From Daphnia pulex (Eukaryota > Arthropoda > Branchiopoda > Diplostraca > Daphniidae): 64,000 bases of DNA. The notes beneath the pieces were generated by a model. That model had not been told where the DNA came from, searched no databases, and saw only the letters and a list, made by a program, of their open reading frames with translations. The DNA is taken from contig NC_060027.1 of the NCBI RefSeq assembly GCF_021134715.1, positions 5,828,001-5,892,000 of the forward strand, in the 5' to 3' direction. The first letter of the stretch is position 1. Every line of letters begins with the position of its first letter. Shown piece by piece: positions 28,831 to 41,699 of this stretch. Made by a program: the position numbers and the translations under genes.

Positions 28831-29390
28831 TCTTATGGGCCAAACTTGTTTTTCATATTGCTTTTTATATATTTAATTTTCTAGAAGGAATTTTTATTTT
28901 CAAACCGTGTATACAATACCCTTTCATAAATTAACTGTGAGTTTTTCATGATGATCTGAATTATTTTCGAATTTTCCCAGATTTATTCGTTTCCCGAGTT
29001 TCTGAAATAAGAGACTGCAGAAGACTTCATTTACGGTTTACAACCTCTATCAGCTGGCGTAGGCCGGAAAATTAGTGTCGTTTCTATACACCACCGGCGC
29101 TCTGCTTCCTTTTTTACTTAAGAAGCGTATAATTTAAATACAATGATTTGGTGTGAAAATATATTTTTTTCAGTTCTTTATTTAATAAGGTCATAAAGCC
29201 AATAAATTTCATGCTACCTCCAATCTAAGATTTTAAGCTAATTTTACCTATAAAAAAAGCCAAAACTACCATAAAATTCCCAATGTGGAATTTAAAAATT
29301 TGAACTGAAAATTCCTAGCTAAATACCCCTAACTTCGTAGCTATTTCTAGCACAGAACTGGCTTACAGTTCCGTATGGAGATCTTCATCG

Positions 29391-31390
29391 TTTACTGGGG
29401 ATGGCAAACTATTTGTCAAAATTCTGCAAAAATCTGTCGTCAGTCACTATGCCGTTAGTAGACTTTTTAAAAATTGGAGTGGGTCAGGGACAGCGGAAGT
29501 GCTCAAATTTTTCAGTCCGTTAAGGATCTAGTGGGATATTTACCGATTATTTTATCCCGCTATGCCAGTGACAGTTTCAGTTGACGCATCCCCTTTTGGA
29601 GTAAGAGCAGTCTTACTTCAAGCAGGCCAACCTGTCGAATTTGCGTCAAGGACAATACCGGAGACGCAGCCCTGGTACGCTCAAATCGAAAAAGAGTTGC
29701 TAGCGGTGCAATTTGGGATGCAAAATTTTCACCATTACGTGCATGGGAACCGGGTGATTGTCGAGACAGATCACAAACCTCTCGTTGGTCTTGTTGATAA
29801 TTCGATTGGCTTATGTACACCGAAAATTCAGCGCATGCGTCTGCAACTTCAGACCTATAGTTATTATAGCTCCAGTATAAGCACAGGAAAGAACTTTACT
29901 TGCTGATACGTTAAGCAGAGCCCCGCAACCACGGGAGTATTCTACTGATTTGTCACCGTGCCATGAAGAAGAACACGTTCACGCGGTTGTCAACTATGCA
30001 TTTCCGGGGTCAACAGTTAAAGAAAATTATGCTGCAGCAACGAAGGAAGATTCAACTCTGCAATTAGTGATCGGTTTAACAGAGAATGGTTGGCCCGAAC
30101 ACAAACGAGATTGTCATGTACCTGCAAAACCGTTTTTGCCGGAGAAAGCGGATCTATCAACTGCAGGTGGCCTTCTCCTTCGCTGCTAACAGGTGTTGTT
30201 CCGTTTACCCTTATGCAGGACATGCTGCAACAGATTCAAGACGGTAATTTTGGAGAAATAAAGTGTTTAGAAAAAGCAAAATCGGTTATCTATTGGCCAG
30301 GGTACACCGAACAAATCCGCAATTTAGTTGCTGGTTACACCATCTGTCAGGAACGACGTCATAACAATCCGGCCCAATCATTGTATCAAGCATAAATTCC
30401 GGAATACCCCTTCCAACGTGTCGCCACCGATTTTGTTCAGCTCGCGGGGAAGGATTAATTGTTGGCGGTGGTTTTTTTTGTTGGCGGTGGGCCCTGCGTG
30501 GTTGAAATGTCGGCCAGCAAACCTCATCTCGAGCCCGTTTTATCCAAAGTTGAAGGGAATGACTGAACGTGTTGTTCAGACTGTCCAAAGTGCGTTCATC
30601 AAGTGCATTAAGGATGGTCGTTCACTTCAGGTCACCTTGCGTGCCATTCGATCCACTCCAATGGGAAATGGTTTCCCGTCCCCTTCAGTTCTTTTGCAGT
30701 CCCGGAACCTAGGTGGGAGCTTGCCGTTTGCCACCGAGTCCCTCAAGCATCAAAACGTCTGAAGCGGGGATGTTGCTCAGGTTTTAGAAAAATTGGAACG
30801 CCAAGGCGGTTTTTGCTGCTCGTCAACATATTCGATTCTGTCTATAAACCAACGCGTACGAGTAAAATTCGGAAAAAGGTGGCTTTTGGGTTGCGTCAAA
30901 ATTGTTTGTTAACTACCGAACTCCTACGTAAAAGCTCCTGATGACGGAATAGAGTTCTGGAGAAATCGCCGGGTGATTAATTGCAGTCGAATGACTCACC
31001 TCCGCAACGCTAGTCGTGAACCGGCTGTAACGATGAAATTCTCCATGTCGACAATGATTCCGAAGAATGTCGACACCTCGTTCGTTTTCCCGGCCCTTTC
31101 TTTGGCCGGATCGTCCAATAGAATTCGTCTATTGTGTGTCGGTAATTGTCCTGTCCTCCCGAACTAGTGCAGGGCTAGCAGTAAAACATTGTAGAAGTAT
31201 TTTTACTAGTCCGGCGCTCGTGAGTCAGCGTTCTGAGGTTCCCTCAGTTGGAGTATCGGCGAGTTTGGTAACCACCCCTGGATGCAGCGTTCCTCGGGAC
31301 CCTTCTGGTGATCATGGTGGAAGCGAGAATGTAGCTGAAAATCCTGCCGAACCGACAGCCGATCTCGAGTCTCTGTTCCCAGAGAAGTAA
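29391..31390 (+). pseudogene. Decayed Ty3/gypsy retrotransposon pol fragment
   Basis: The left part (29391-29530) resembles the end of a reverse transcriptase connection region. 29562-29905 encodes an RNase H domain beginning VTVSVDASPFG, with TDHKPL further on. 30211-30395 resembles the integrase zinc-binding region with YWPG. The integrase core is mostly missing: after FQRVATDFVQLAGKD a stop is met, and the frame resumes near 30556 (GMTERVVQTVQ). 30960-31390 holds a weakly similar C-terminal tail in two frames. Gag, protease and most of the reverse transcriptase are absent, with at least five frame breaks. No flanking LTR pair was recognised. Confidence 0.8.
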
Positions 31391-33380
31391 AGACTTCAAT
31401 TGCAAGAGTAGCTGGCCCCTCTGTTTTATTTCATTTTTTTATTTTTATTCGCCACTATCCTGTTCTAGTTTTTCTCAAATGCATTGTCGTGCTGATTGTT
31501 TGTTTTGTTTTTAATGTCAAAAGTGGCGCTTGTGTCATTCAAATGGAGAATGTAATATCAGTTGTTGCCTTTCGAATTTTCAGGGAGATGAACTGGGAGA
31601 CAGACATTACTACACGTTATTTCTTAAATATAGTTCGCCCCTTCTGTCATGTTTGTAAACTTTTTGTTTTGTGTTACGTAGGAGTATCACTTCTGAGCTA
31701 GTCCATCCAGTCGACTAGGGTAAAGATAAAAATTTCCCTTCAAAACTTGCATGTCAGAACTAGTTCAAGCCTGAGCTTTCCAATCTCGCCCGTGCTTTCG
31801 TTTACTCAGTCCCTACCTCCTTTTTTCAAGGTCAAATGGACATCAGTGCTTTCAAGTGATGAAGAAGAACAACAATTTAAAACGAAAACAAACAAACATG
31901 CCGGATATTTGGAATTCGTCGTACCGAGAATTCGTATCAATTTTCAAAATAACTTTTTAAAAATTTCTATTGATTTTAAACATATATATGTATGATTAAA
32001 TTAGCTAAAGATTTACGAGCAGCAACATTTTGCTTAAATCCGTTTATCAGAAATTATAACCTATCAGATAACCTTGACATTTTTTACGATGACGCCACCA
32101 CGATTTCTCACACCTATTTTTTCTCTATTCATTCTCCATTTACGTGGAAATTGGTGTATTGATAAACGCCCAACGAATTTCCAATAGTCGTTGGTGGTGT
32201 CCATTTGAGAGCCCATCGCCTGAGGGGTGAGTCACTTTTGGACTCTGATTTGTTGAACTAGTCCATTGAGTAGCTATGGCTTTACAAGAACAACCCCACA
32301 CCTATTGAATGCCGAATTCAATGACTTTTGCACTTTGTTCCAGATTTGACCTGTTTTGGAAATAACAGTCAGTCTGGATTCTTTTCGCTCAGGTTGAGTG
32401 ACAGTGGAAATCTAGCTGACAACCGCCGTCGGTGGCTTACGGCATCGTGACTCAACCTCTGGTCGATAAAGGCCATGAAGAAATGCCTGTTTTCTCCGTC
32501 CATTTACATTTGCATTTCCGCCGTCTTATGTTTAAATGTGCCTCTCCCTTGCCGCTCCACCGACAGCTAGACGTCATATTAGAAAAACTCAAGGAGAAGG
32601 AAAAATTGAAATCACATTGACATTTTTAGCGTTAGAACTATTTTCAAAATTTATTGAAATATGATAAATTATAAAATTTGGAAAATATTTCAACATCTAA
32701 TTTAAATTTAACAAAATGTTATAAATTCTATCCTGTACCCCCCCCCCCCCCCCCTCCTCCCCTCAAAAACTTGATTAATTGAATAAAATAAAAGAAGAAA
32801 ATAAGTAAATCGATTCACGTATTTTGAACCCCAAATTTTTCTTCTAAACATTAATTCATAAGTTTCTTTCAAAGTCATTCCATGGTGAATTATAGATATT
32901 TAGGCTCTGAACTACATCGAGCTTATAAAAAAATGCTTTAAAGTAAAATGCTCTTTACATCAGCAGAAGCTGATAACTCTTACTCGTGTTAAACGAGTAG
33001 CCTGTCGACGCAAGTCACGTAGCACAAGTTATTCACTATTGCTTCTCGATGGCAGGAATTTTATTATTAAAATTAAGCTATGTTCTGCCAAACTAAACGT
33101 CACATTTCATCTTTTGTATAGAAAGTGAGTGTATATAGAGTGTACATGATTAATAGTTAAAAATAACAAATAAATAATGAAAGGACTATGAAGTCTTAAT
33201 CAAAGAAATTAAATAAGATTCCGTTTTGATCGTGATTTGAACCTCAAATCTAACATTACGAAAGCCAGGATATATTTCGCCGAAAAATCGTTGTAATCGA
33301 CCACTATTAAGTTCAAAGCGACCTAAAACCCTGATACGGACTTGTTCTAATGGATAAAAATAGAATCAGAAATATCTTAC
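31391..33380. other. Non-coding region, left part of a segmental duplication
   Basis: No gene is supported. From about 32534 (ACCGACAGCTAGACG) to about 32900 this stretch is similar to 47385-47965, sharing the motifs TTGGAAAATATTTCAA and TCTTCTAA. A long C-run lies near 32738-32755. Confidence 0.6.
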
Positions 33381-34303
33381 GTGACAATTAAAGCCCTGGT
33401 GGCAGTCTTAGGCTGGTAGAGGGAAATTCAGTCTTTTTGATTATACACTACAGCCTACTGAATTCAAAATATATTTAAATCGTTCTGTGTTTGATTTAAA
33501 TGAAATAAATTGACAATAAGTGTAACTGGCAATTAAAGTCCTGATGCCAGTCGAATGCCGAAAGTCACTTCGATGATACATTACAGGCTGACGCAAAATG
33601 CAAAATACATACACGTATACGAACTTACGTTTATCAATAAAATTAAGAAAATTTACATGAACAGATGAATAACTAACAATGATGTTTGGGAGTAATCTTA
33701 ATATCATGTTGGGACACAAACCATTAACGTGAATGTTTGAATTTGAATACACTAATCACTACAGTAAGGAAGGATATATTTCGTTAGAAAACTGTCGAAA
33801 ACAACTACTTTTGAATTCAAAGCATGCTATGAAACATACTATGGACTTGTTCGAATGGAAATAAATGGAATGGGAAAAATTTTACCTGGCAATTCAACTC
33901 CTGATACCAGTCGTTGGCTGGAAGCTGGAACGAAGTCTCTGAGATGATACGCTACAGGCTAAGAAATTGAGAATGCAAAAATTGTATACATCTAACTTGT
34001 TGTAATTGAAATAAAAGAAATCGGCTTAAAGTCACCTGACAATTCAAGTCCTGATGTTGGTCATTGGTTGGGAATGGAAAATGTGGTCGTTTCGATGAAT
34101 TCACCAATTCGTCACACTGTTTGCCTGATGAAATGAAAGGCAAAACATAAGTCAATCAAAAATAATTATAAAGTAAAAATATCACAGAATGATCCAATAA
34201 GGCTAAGAATGCAATATATATATTAATCAAATTTGTTATAATTGAAATAAAAAGAATCTGCATAAAGTCACCTGGCTTTGCAACTCCTGGTGACAGTCGT
34301 TGG
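33381..34303 (-). repeat. Tandem array of five exon-like modules with splice signals
   Basis: On the minus strand five related blocks occur at 34303-34272, 34124-34036, 33958-33886, 33587-33526 and 33457-33381. Each ends in a form of CCAACGACTG...ATCAGGAGTTGAATTGCCAG. Four are followed by GT donors (GTGACTTTA twice, GTAAAATTT, GTAAGATAT); the 33526 copy has TT instead. Acceptors ending in TAG or CAG precede them. The intron starts are also related (TTTATTTCAATT, ACAAGT), so exon plus intron units were duplicated. Open frames do not stay in phase across copies. The array may therefore be a non-coding transcript or the decayed end of the gene at 34899-36973. Confidence 0.55.
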
Positions 34304-34898
34304 CTAATAATTTAATGTTTGTCATAGTGTTAGGTTTTTACATCGTGAAATTATCACAGTTACATTCTTTATGATAGTATTGTCATAATGCTTGGCGATT
34401 GTAGATAATTACATCCAGCATCTTATAGTAAATCTCATTGGGAAACGTATAAAGACCTCGAATGCGGAGAGCACACCAACACATTTGAAGGCAGCGTAAT
34501 ACTGTAATATACTGTGATGTGTCACATGAAGTCTTTATTGATGAGTATAGTGTTATATTTTAATACTAAAAAATCACATTTTACCTGTTAAGGTACGTTG
34601 CACGGGGTGAATCTGTCTCTCTCATGCACGAACAGAAACAAGGACAGGTTTTTGTCAACCTAAATGCTAAAGAGAAAGTGAAAAGGATGTGATGTTTTTG
34701 TTTTATTTATAAAAGAGGCAGCCAAATTGAGACACACATTACTTTAGTTCTCGTAAAATGTTCTAACTTGATTTGAAAAGCAGATGGGAACGTTCGCCCA
34801 AATAAGTAGTATTATTTTGTCAAGTTAATCATTCGCTTGTTCGAAAGATACAACTCTTTTCCCTTCAAATAACTTACAATAAAGCCAATGAACATTAC

Positions 34899-36973
34899 CT
34901 CCAATATAAAGGCCCCGTGTAGACTTGATTTCGCTTGATCCAGGTCGGGGGGGGGGGGGGGGTTGTTGCAGTGATCTGGATTTTTTTAAAAAATATTTTG
35001 GTAATAAGCTTCGCCACCTCCTCCCTAGCCTTCTTCTCACACTCTTTGACGAAATCCCAATCAGGTTTTAAATGAGTATCAGCCTAAACAATGAAATTAT
35101 GAAAATGAACTTAGAAAAAAGAACATTCATGACGCCAATAAAATTTTAAATAATTGCATTTGCCTGATCTCCTACGGAAAAATATTCAAGTTCACCCAGT
35201 GAAGAATTGCTGTTAGTAAGTGAGTAAGGCTGGAAGCCGTATCCCGGCCTGTACGAACTGGTAAATCCGTTTCAGAGTCTGAAGCTTCACTACTTGGAGG
35301 GGATATTTTGTTGGCTTTCTAAAAGGAAAAATTGTTGAATGTGATATCAATATCACTTGTAGCGTATATTCAGGCACTCTGCTTTTGTAATTATCTCATT
35401 TAGGTTTCACATTAACGGATATGCTCCCTTGTCAACTCTCAAAAATCAGCTTCAAGTTCCTTGGAAGTTCTTTGACCACAAACGAGTATGTACAAGAAAG
35501 AGAGAGATTTTATGTATATGCATTATTTTCGCAAAAGCGTGGGTTTTTCGGTCCCTTTCAGCCTTAGGGGTAGAACCTAATCCCTTTCCTTTGGACGCTA
35601 TCTCCCGTTTTCCCCCTAGACGAACTAAGGGAGCATTCTTCATAGCCCTCAGCTCCTGATTTGCGAAAAAAAAACGTATTTTTGCGAAAATACTTAATAA
35701 AAGATGAATTAGTATTCTAGTAGAGAAACAACACACTTCTCCTTTATTAAATACACAATGGAAATTAATAAATATTCTGTTGACTTGTGATAAACGCGTT
35801 TTAAATTTCAGCAGCCTTTATAGGAGGTATTGAATTTTAAAGATGGGAGGGTATTAATTCTTTTAGTTTAAATTTTTCATCTTAAAGTAAATGTTGAACA
35901 ATCAATTAAATTTGATCGCTGATGAAAACACAAAACAAATTGATAATACAACCAAAAAATTGTCCGTAAAAAACTGAATAAGAATCTTATATTTTGAATT
36001 CTGAGATTGGTGAGTCGCGAAGTTAAAAAAAGAAAATGAAAAATCACACGAAAAACATTGTTTGCGGAAATAATGAGAAAAAAGAATTTTCATTTTGCCG
36101 TATTTTATAAATTAATTGGCCTAAAAGGTGGGAAAATTTTGCACAGCAGTATTTCATGACTTTTTTTTATTTTTGATACACGTTCAAATTTCGCCAAGAA
36201 TGGAGACAAAGCCAAGATAACGATTGATGGTTGAGTTCGGCTGGATTGACCCAGAGAAATTGCCGAAAAAAAAATTAACATTGAAAACGATGAAGATTTT
36301 TGGGGAAGCTAACAAAAACACATGTCAATGTAATCGTATAGTTACATTTTAAAAGAACAGTAAGAATTCTTTGAAGACTTCAACTAGCAAACGAACTTCA
36401 AAATGTTTCCTCAATTTAATGATCCACATACTGGTTTAAACCAGTATGTGGATGTATAGATTCTGAAAATTATCAGAAACTCTCTCAGAGAAAATGTAAA
36501 AATCTGTAATTCATAGTTTTATTTTTAATAGATTTTTTGCACTATTTTTTCAAAAAGTTTTCTGTCAAAATATCTACTGTTTAATAGTGTGAAGGCAAAA
36601 TGAAAGCAATAGCATTAGATTGAAATGCGAATTGCATTTCTAAAGCGCCATAAGTCGACGTGTTAAAACCGGGTGAAGTTTGTACAATGTACTAAAATCA
36701 AACAAAATCAATCTATTATTAATTGGGGCTGCTACTGAAAAAGATATGCTGTTTACAATCACTAGCAAACAAGACGTGTGTCATCCGTCGACATGGCAAA
36801 ATAGTTTTGACGGGAGCATGGCTTTCAAACGGGATGTAATAACATCAGGCCGAAACAAATCGTGTCCCACCTTTTTTTCTTCTGAAAGGAAATTTCCTCA
36901 ACTAAGAGTAGACATTCTGTAAGTTCAAACCAATTGTACGTACCTCATTCATCTGTACAATAGATGCAGTCAT
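34899..36973 (-). CDS. Unrecognised small multi-exon gene, copy A of the duplication
   Basis: I propose three minus-strand exons. Exon 1 (36973-36944) starts at an ATG and encodes MTASIVQMNE, with donor GAG|GTACGT. Exon 2 (35318-35196) encodes a Ser/acidic segment (PPSSSEASDSETDLPV) ending LHW at donor TGG|GTGAAC. Exon 3 (35083-34899) begins ADTHLKPDWDFVKECEKKA, a charged helical segment, then crosses a 16-base G-run whose length sets the downstream frame, and ends at donor GTAATG. All junctions are phase 0. I do not recognise the family. Support comes from copy B at 52.6-54.4 kb, where the same blocks are conserved but damaged. The 1.6-kb first intron may hide another exon, and the 3' end is unknown; the module array at 33.4-34.3 kb could belong to it. 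Confidence 0.35.
36422..36453. repeat. Perfect 32-bp palindrome
   Basis: ATCCACATACTGGTTT is followed directly by its exact reverse complement, centred on TTTAAA, with no spacer. It lies inside the region shared with 53.7-54.4 kb, but no equivalent was seen in that copy. Confidence 0.9.
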
Positions 36974-37009
36974 GCCAAATCTCGAACTTTACTGAGGGTA
37001 ATTAACAAA

Positions 37010-39650
37010 AAACTAGTAGAAGGCCATGTCTTCGAATGCTTGAAGATGGAAGGATTTGTAAGTGCTGGATGTGGCTCAGGGCATGATGCAACGAATATCT
37101 TAAAAGGAGTACCGGAAGGGAGAATCGTTTTCTTTCTGAAGCAGTGCAGGAGTCATACATATTCTTGCAAATGTCATCAGTGCTATTATTTTTTACTTTT
37201 CGTGCTTTGTCTGTCCTTCATTCCCTCCTGTTTCTCAATCCTTTTTTCTCCATACATTTTTCATTTTGAGAATTTCATCCTTTTTTCATTAACTTCAGCA
37301 AGATTTTAACTGTAAATAAATTGTATTTGGTTACTTATATTGTAAATTTATTATTTGCCATTCTTGTCATTTTTTGGACACATAGACCTTGCTTTTGGAC
37401 ATCCCCTTTTACCTGATCACATCCTTTTCTGCATCTTCCTCATTGACACCTTTATTCAGATACTTATTGATACCTTTGACAGTGACAATATTCTGTACCA
37501 TACCAAACATAGACAACATACTTAACTTCAACTCTCCCCTATGTCTCACCATGTTGAATTGCATTCTTTGCCACTTAGCCAAAAAGGTCTTGCTTTCTGA
37601 CTCCACCTTTTCCTCATTATCATCCTTCACATTGACACCCTTACTCAAAATTCCCATAAGAGATCCTATTATAAAATCAATGACAGCGGACTCGGACTCC
37701 CAACATGACATACTGTGAACAGAAAAGATTAAAGTTGGCTGAAAATGGTCTTCTTCATAAGCCATTCTAAAAATGGGGCTTTTTTGTTGCCCGAGAAATT
37801 AGAAAAAAAGGAAACTTAGTTTGATAAAAATGAAGAAAGCCAGAAACACACCTTTCGTTATTGATCTTTATTTGAAGGAAACGTTAACTTTGTTAGTCTT
37901 TGTGGAAGGTTTCTTAAAAGCACTTTACCTTCAGTTGCATCGTCAGATTCAAAATTTGATAAGCATTAAAATTTACCGGGTAAATCAGGCCTTTCATATA
38001 TCGGGCTACATCACAAAGATAATCTTAGCTGAAGACTTGTCATCGCAAAAATGGAAACCACAAAATCAATCTTATATAACCAGTAAACATAAAAAATCAT
38101 GTTTTACCAATTCCGGATTTGGGGAAATGCAGATTTTTTACTCTTACCCCCCTGCGTTACTTACCCCCCAGTTTTATGCCCTTGGTGGTATGTTTTCAAG
38201 AGCGGAATAGGGATAAAAGGGGGGAGTAACGAGAAAATGGTGGGGAAAAATTTGAAAAACAACGGAAATGATAAATGTTTAAAATGTCACAGTTTTATTT
38301 GAGAGAGAAAAACCTAGGGCGAACTTTATAATAGTTATTTATTATATCGATAAAAGTTCCAAATGTAAAAGGTGTAGTAAGCAGCTAGTAATATTCACTC
38401 GATAGAAATAATTAAAAAAAAAATTTAGAACACGATTTTCCACCATACAATTTATTTTCCTTATTAGATAAAATTCTTCATGCCGAGTGCAATATTTTTG
38501 AGAAAGAAGAAACAAGGGCAAATTTATTCTTTTTTTAGGGTATAGCCGAGATGTAGAAAGGGGAAGAAGAAGTAAACGAAGAAGTGGAAGAACAACAGGT
38601 AGACGGGGAAATAGACTCGATGAATTTGTTTCGTGAATTTCTCTTGAACTACAGTATTTTCAAAAAAGTTCCAATTTAGTCCCCGTATCACAGAACATGT
38701 TTTACAACAGGTGCACAACCAGCACCTTTATATCCTTTGCCGTAGCTAAAACCACGATGAAAGATGTACTCACTTTCTAATTTTGTTATTTATCCTATGT
38801 CTTAGTTAACTGATTTCTGTTTTTTCTTGAACCTATATTCTTCATAGCGGTATTACAATAAAGGAAATTAACAAATTTACTAAGAATAAACAAACAGTGT
38901 TTAGAACGTCAACGGGTTACCTTCTGTGAAATTTGACTTTTGAAGGCAAACGTCACAAATTCAATCGACTTTCCAAACAGTGCATACAAAGTGCAATTAG
39001 AAATGCCACATTGAACTTCTGGCTATTGCAAACAACTCATTACATAATACCAAGAGGCACATCAGAGTGCGTTGTTTTCTATCGTACTCATATATATGTT
39101 TAAAACATTCTAATTTTTGTTCGTTCTAGACAATAAACACTACCCACCTAAAAGAATTTAACTCTCTGCTTGAAAAAGAAGAAACCAAGAAAGAAGCGAA
39201 GAAAAGATCTTATTCAGGCTAGACTCCCTGACACTAGAAAGGTGAAAAATGGGATAGTTCTCGGAAGTACAAGCAGATAACAACACAAGAAGATTGAGGT
39301 AAAGCTATTCTTGGTGAGTTTTTCCATACAAGTCATAGTCTTATCTCACTTCATCTTATCCCATTCATGATTTTAACTTTAACTTTCGCAGAATCATCTG
39401 ATTGTTTACCTCCTTGCTTTCAGTGAAGTCGATAAAAAATACTTTCAATAACCTCATGGTTGGACTGTCAGGGCCACTTGTAATCAGTAGTCTATCCTGT
39501 GGAACTGTTAAAGAAGACATGCAACTAGAGTAAAGCAAATCTTATTTGGGAACTTTACAAAGCTGATTATTTAAGCAGCACAACAGCGGATTGCTAGAAT
39601 TCGTGCAATGAATCAAACTTTTTAAAAGCCTTCGCAATCAAAACGAAAAA
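37010..39650. other. Region without a supported gene
   Basis: The longest open frame is 118 codons on the minus strand (37765-37409). It has many charged residues (KVESESKTFLAKWQRM), no recognised domain and no clear splice signals, so I do not call it a gene. Around 38139-38230 there are C-runs and matching G-runs (TTACCCCCC, GGGGGGAGTAAC) that could pair. Confidence 0.4.
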
Positions 39651-40626
39651 CAAACTTCCCCGAAAAAAAAGAAGTTGATGATGAAGATATGTCCAATGAC
39701 GAAAGAAAGCGATTTTGTATTTATTGACCTATGTTAAATTTTTAATGGTGGGACAGAAGGAGATCTTGGTGGCGATGACTTATGGTTTGAAAATCATATT
39801 CATCTACCTCGCCTTTTGAGATGCACCTGCCATTATCTGAATTTGGTGGTCACTACGGATGTGAAAAATATTGATAATCTACGGTTGCAGAATTGACGAT
39901 GCTAAGCTTTAGAAAATATGAAATAAACGGAGCCCTAGCTCCTTAGCATCCAACTTTATCAAAGATACAATGGTTGAACTTTCGTGATCCACACGAACGA
40001 ACAATGCGAACGATTCGTGATCGCCACAAGGAAAGCATTATTAATTTATTCAACGCATTGAAATTATCGATAAATTATTGACATGGCGATTGCTTATTGC
40101 TGGGATAGCTATTTTAATGCATTTTTTAAAGTGGAGAACGTTTTAACGAAAAATAGAGATAAACTTGCCATTAATTTTGATCACTTCAAACTGATGAAAC
40201 TTACTGTTTTGGAAGACGAATTTTTGAGAGAATACATTAAGATCATGAAGCTGCTTACTGAGGCCTACACCTCTTTCAAAATGAAGAAAAAATGTCAGCT
40301 GGATGTTTCCTACCCGTTCTCTAAATTTTTAGGAGAAAATTACAGAGTTCAAAGAAGACAGAAACATCATCCACTGCAAACCGTTTATTTCAGATGGTAT
40401 AGAGAAAAGGTTTCAATGGTTCTTCGAAAAAAAGCGATTTCCGTCTTGCATTTATAAGTGACTCCCGCTTTGAATTCTTATGATTAACCAAGGAACAGAA
40501 ACCTGAAAACACAAAACTTTTCAAAAAAGAAGTTGAGAGACGTGACAGTAAATTGTAAGTTTATATTCGATTGAATTGAGATGAAATAATAAAAAAATCG
40601 TCCCGGAGCATCTTCTCCGCCATATG

Positions 40627-40786
40627 TGTAATGTCCTAACTCAGTGGTTTAACTTCAACTGAGAGCTAGAATAAAGACGATGGGGAAGGATAGCTTGAAC
40701 CTGTTTATTCTTAGCTGGCTATATCTCAACTGCCCGTAGCCTCAGCTATTGGCTAGTGAGGCGACGTTGCCATATTGCTGGATACT
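40627..40786 (-). repeat. LTR (3' LTR relative to the coding strand)
   Basis: This is the direct-repeat partner of 42887-43046. It shares the core GACGATGGGGAAGGATAGCT and TATATCTCAACTGCCCGTAG. Confidence 0.9.
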
Positions 40787-41023
40787 ACCTTTCTCCCTAC
40801 TTTGGTTAGAAAGACGCTGAAGAAAAATGAAGAAAACATGAATGTGGAAATGACAATTTGGAGAGTAACATTTTTGAATGCTAGGTGAACAACATAGTCA
40901 ATATGTGATTTTTTTAATTGTTTTAAACTTGTTTGTTGATTTTCCGTTTCTTGACGAATCTGCAGTCGCCTTTACCCTTACAGTTGAAAGAGTCCGGGCA
41001 TCTTTTCATCGCGGTTCGGTACG

Positions 41024-41590
41024 CTATGGGGTAGGTTCGATCAATTCATCGTCGTCTTCATCAGTTGGGAGAGAAGAATATTCGTCATCATTGGGCGGGA
41101 GAGGCGGGTAGTCGTCTAGTGCCTCCGTCTCGTGTATCGCGGGATGTATGGCCTGAGCTTCCGACCCACCGCTGAAATCAGCTATGTCTTGAGGTGTTGG
41201 CTGCTTTGTTGATGGGTCGACAGCATCCAGCGGGAAGGGATTTTCAACTGGAGGAGCAGGTGATGTTGGGGCCCTTGCAGTGTTCTTTAGAGTAGCGGGA
41301 TCATCCCGATTGTTTGTTGGGAGAGATAAAGAGTTTCTGGTGATGACTGTAGTTTTGGAAACCATGCTGCTTTGTTGCTTAGCTGTGTCCAGCGGTTGGG
41401 AAGAGAAGGTGGGGCCAAGGTAATTTCGAAAATGCTTGACGTTGCTTAGTTGCTGTCTGGCTTTGCTGGCAGTGACTTCCGGTGGTGATGTTTTGAAATT
41501 TTCATTGAAGCTGATGCTGGCTTTATTCTGGACTGATGTTGGTTGCGCCATGTGCATTAAACCAAGTTTAAATGCCATCTCACCACTCAA
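41024..41590 (-). pseudogene. C-terminal tail ORF of the LTR element
   Basis: This 188-codon minus-strand frame is rich in Pro, Ser and Asp and ends in a run of acidic residues. It lies between the protease remnant and the 3' LTR, where the end of pol or an extra ORF would be. No domain is recognised. The polymerase domains that should precede it are deleted. Confidence 0.4.
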
Positions 41591-41699
41591 TAAGTTGCCA
41601 CCGTCCCCGTCACTGATGTAGGCCGTTTCTTCAATGGAGTGGCCGTTGCGCGAGAGTCACGCAATGATGGCGCCTTGAAGGGGAAGGGGCTTCTTCGAG

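Noticed and set aside
29560..29820. Minus-strand 86-codon frame
   Set aside because: It is antisense to the gypsy RNase H domain on the plus strand.
32738..32755. Long homopolymer runs (here and near 3306, 4187, 34947, 45451 and 54161)
   Set aside because: Simple-sequence tracts prone to length error, not treated as functional features.
33381..34303. Considered as a CRISPR-like or satellite array
   Set aside because: Unit length and spacing vary widely and splice sites are kept at unit ends, so duplicated exon-intron modules fit better.
35429..35736. Open frames on both strands near 35.5 kb
   Set aside because: No domain, and they lie in the proposed first intron of the copy A gene. The homologous copy B sequence does not keep them open.
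37389..37765. 118-codon minus-strand frame and its plus-strand shadow
   Set aside because: No recognised domain, splice site or conserved paralogue; kept only as a note.
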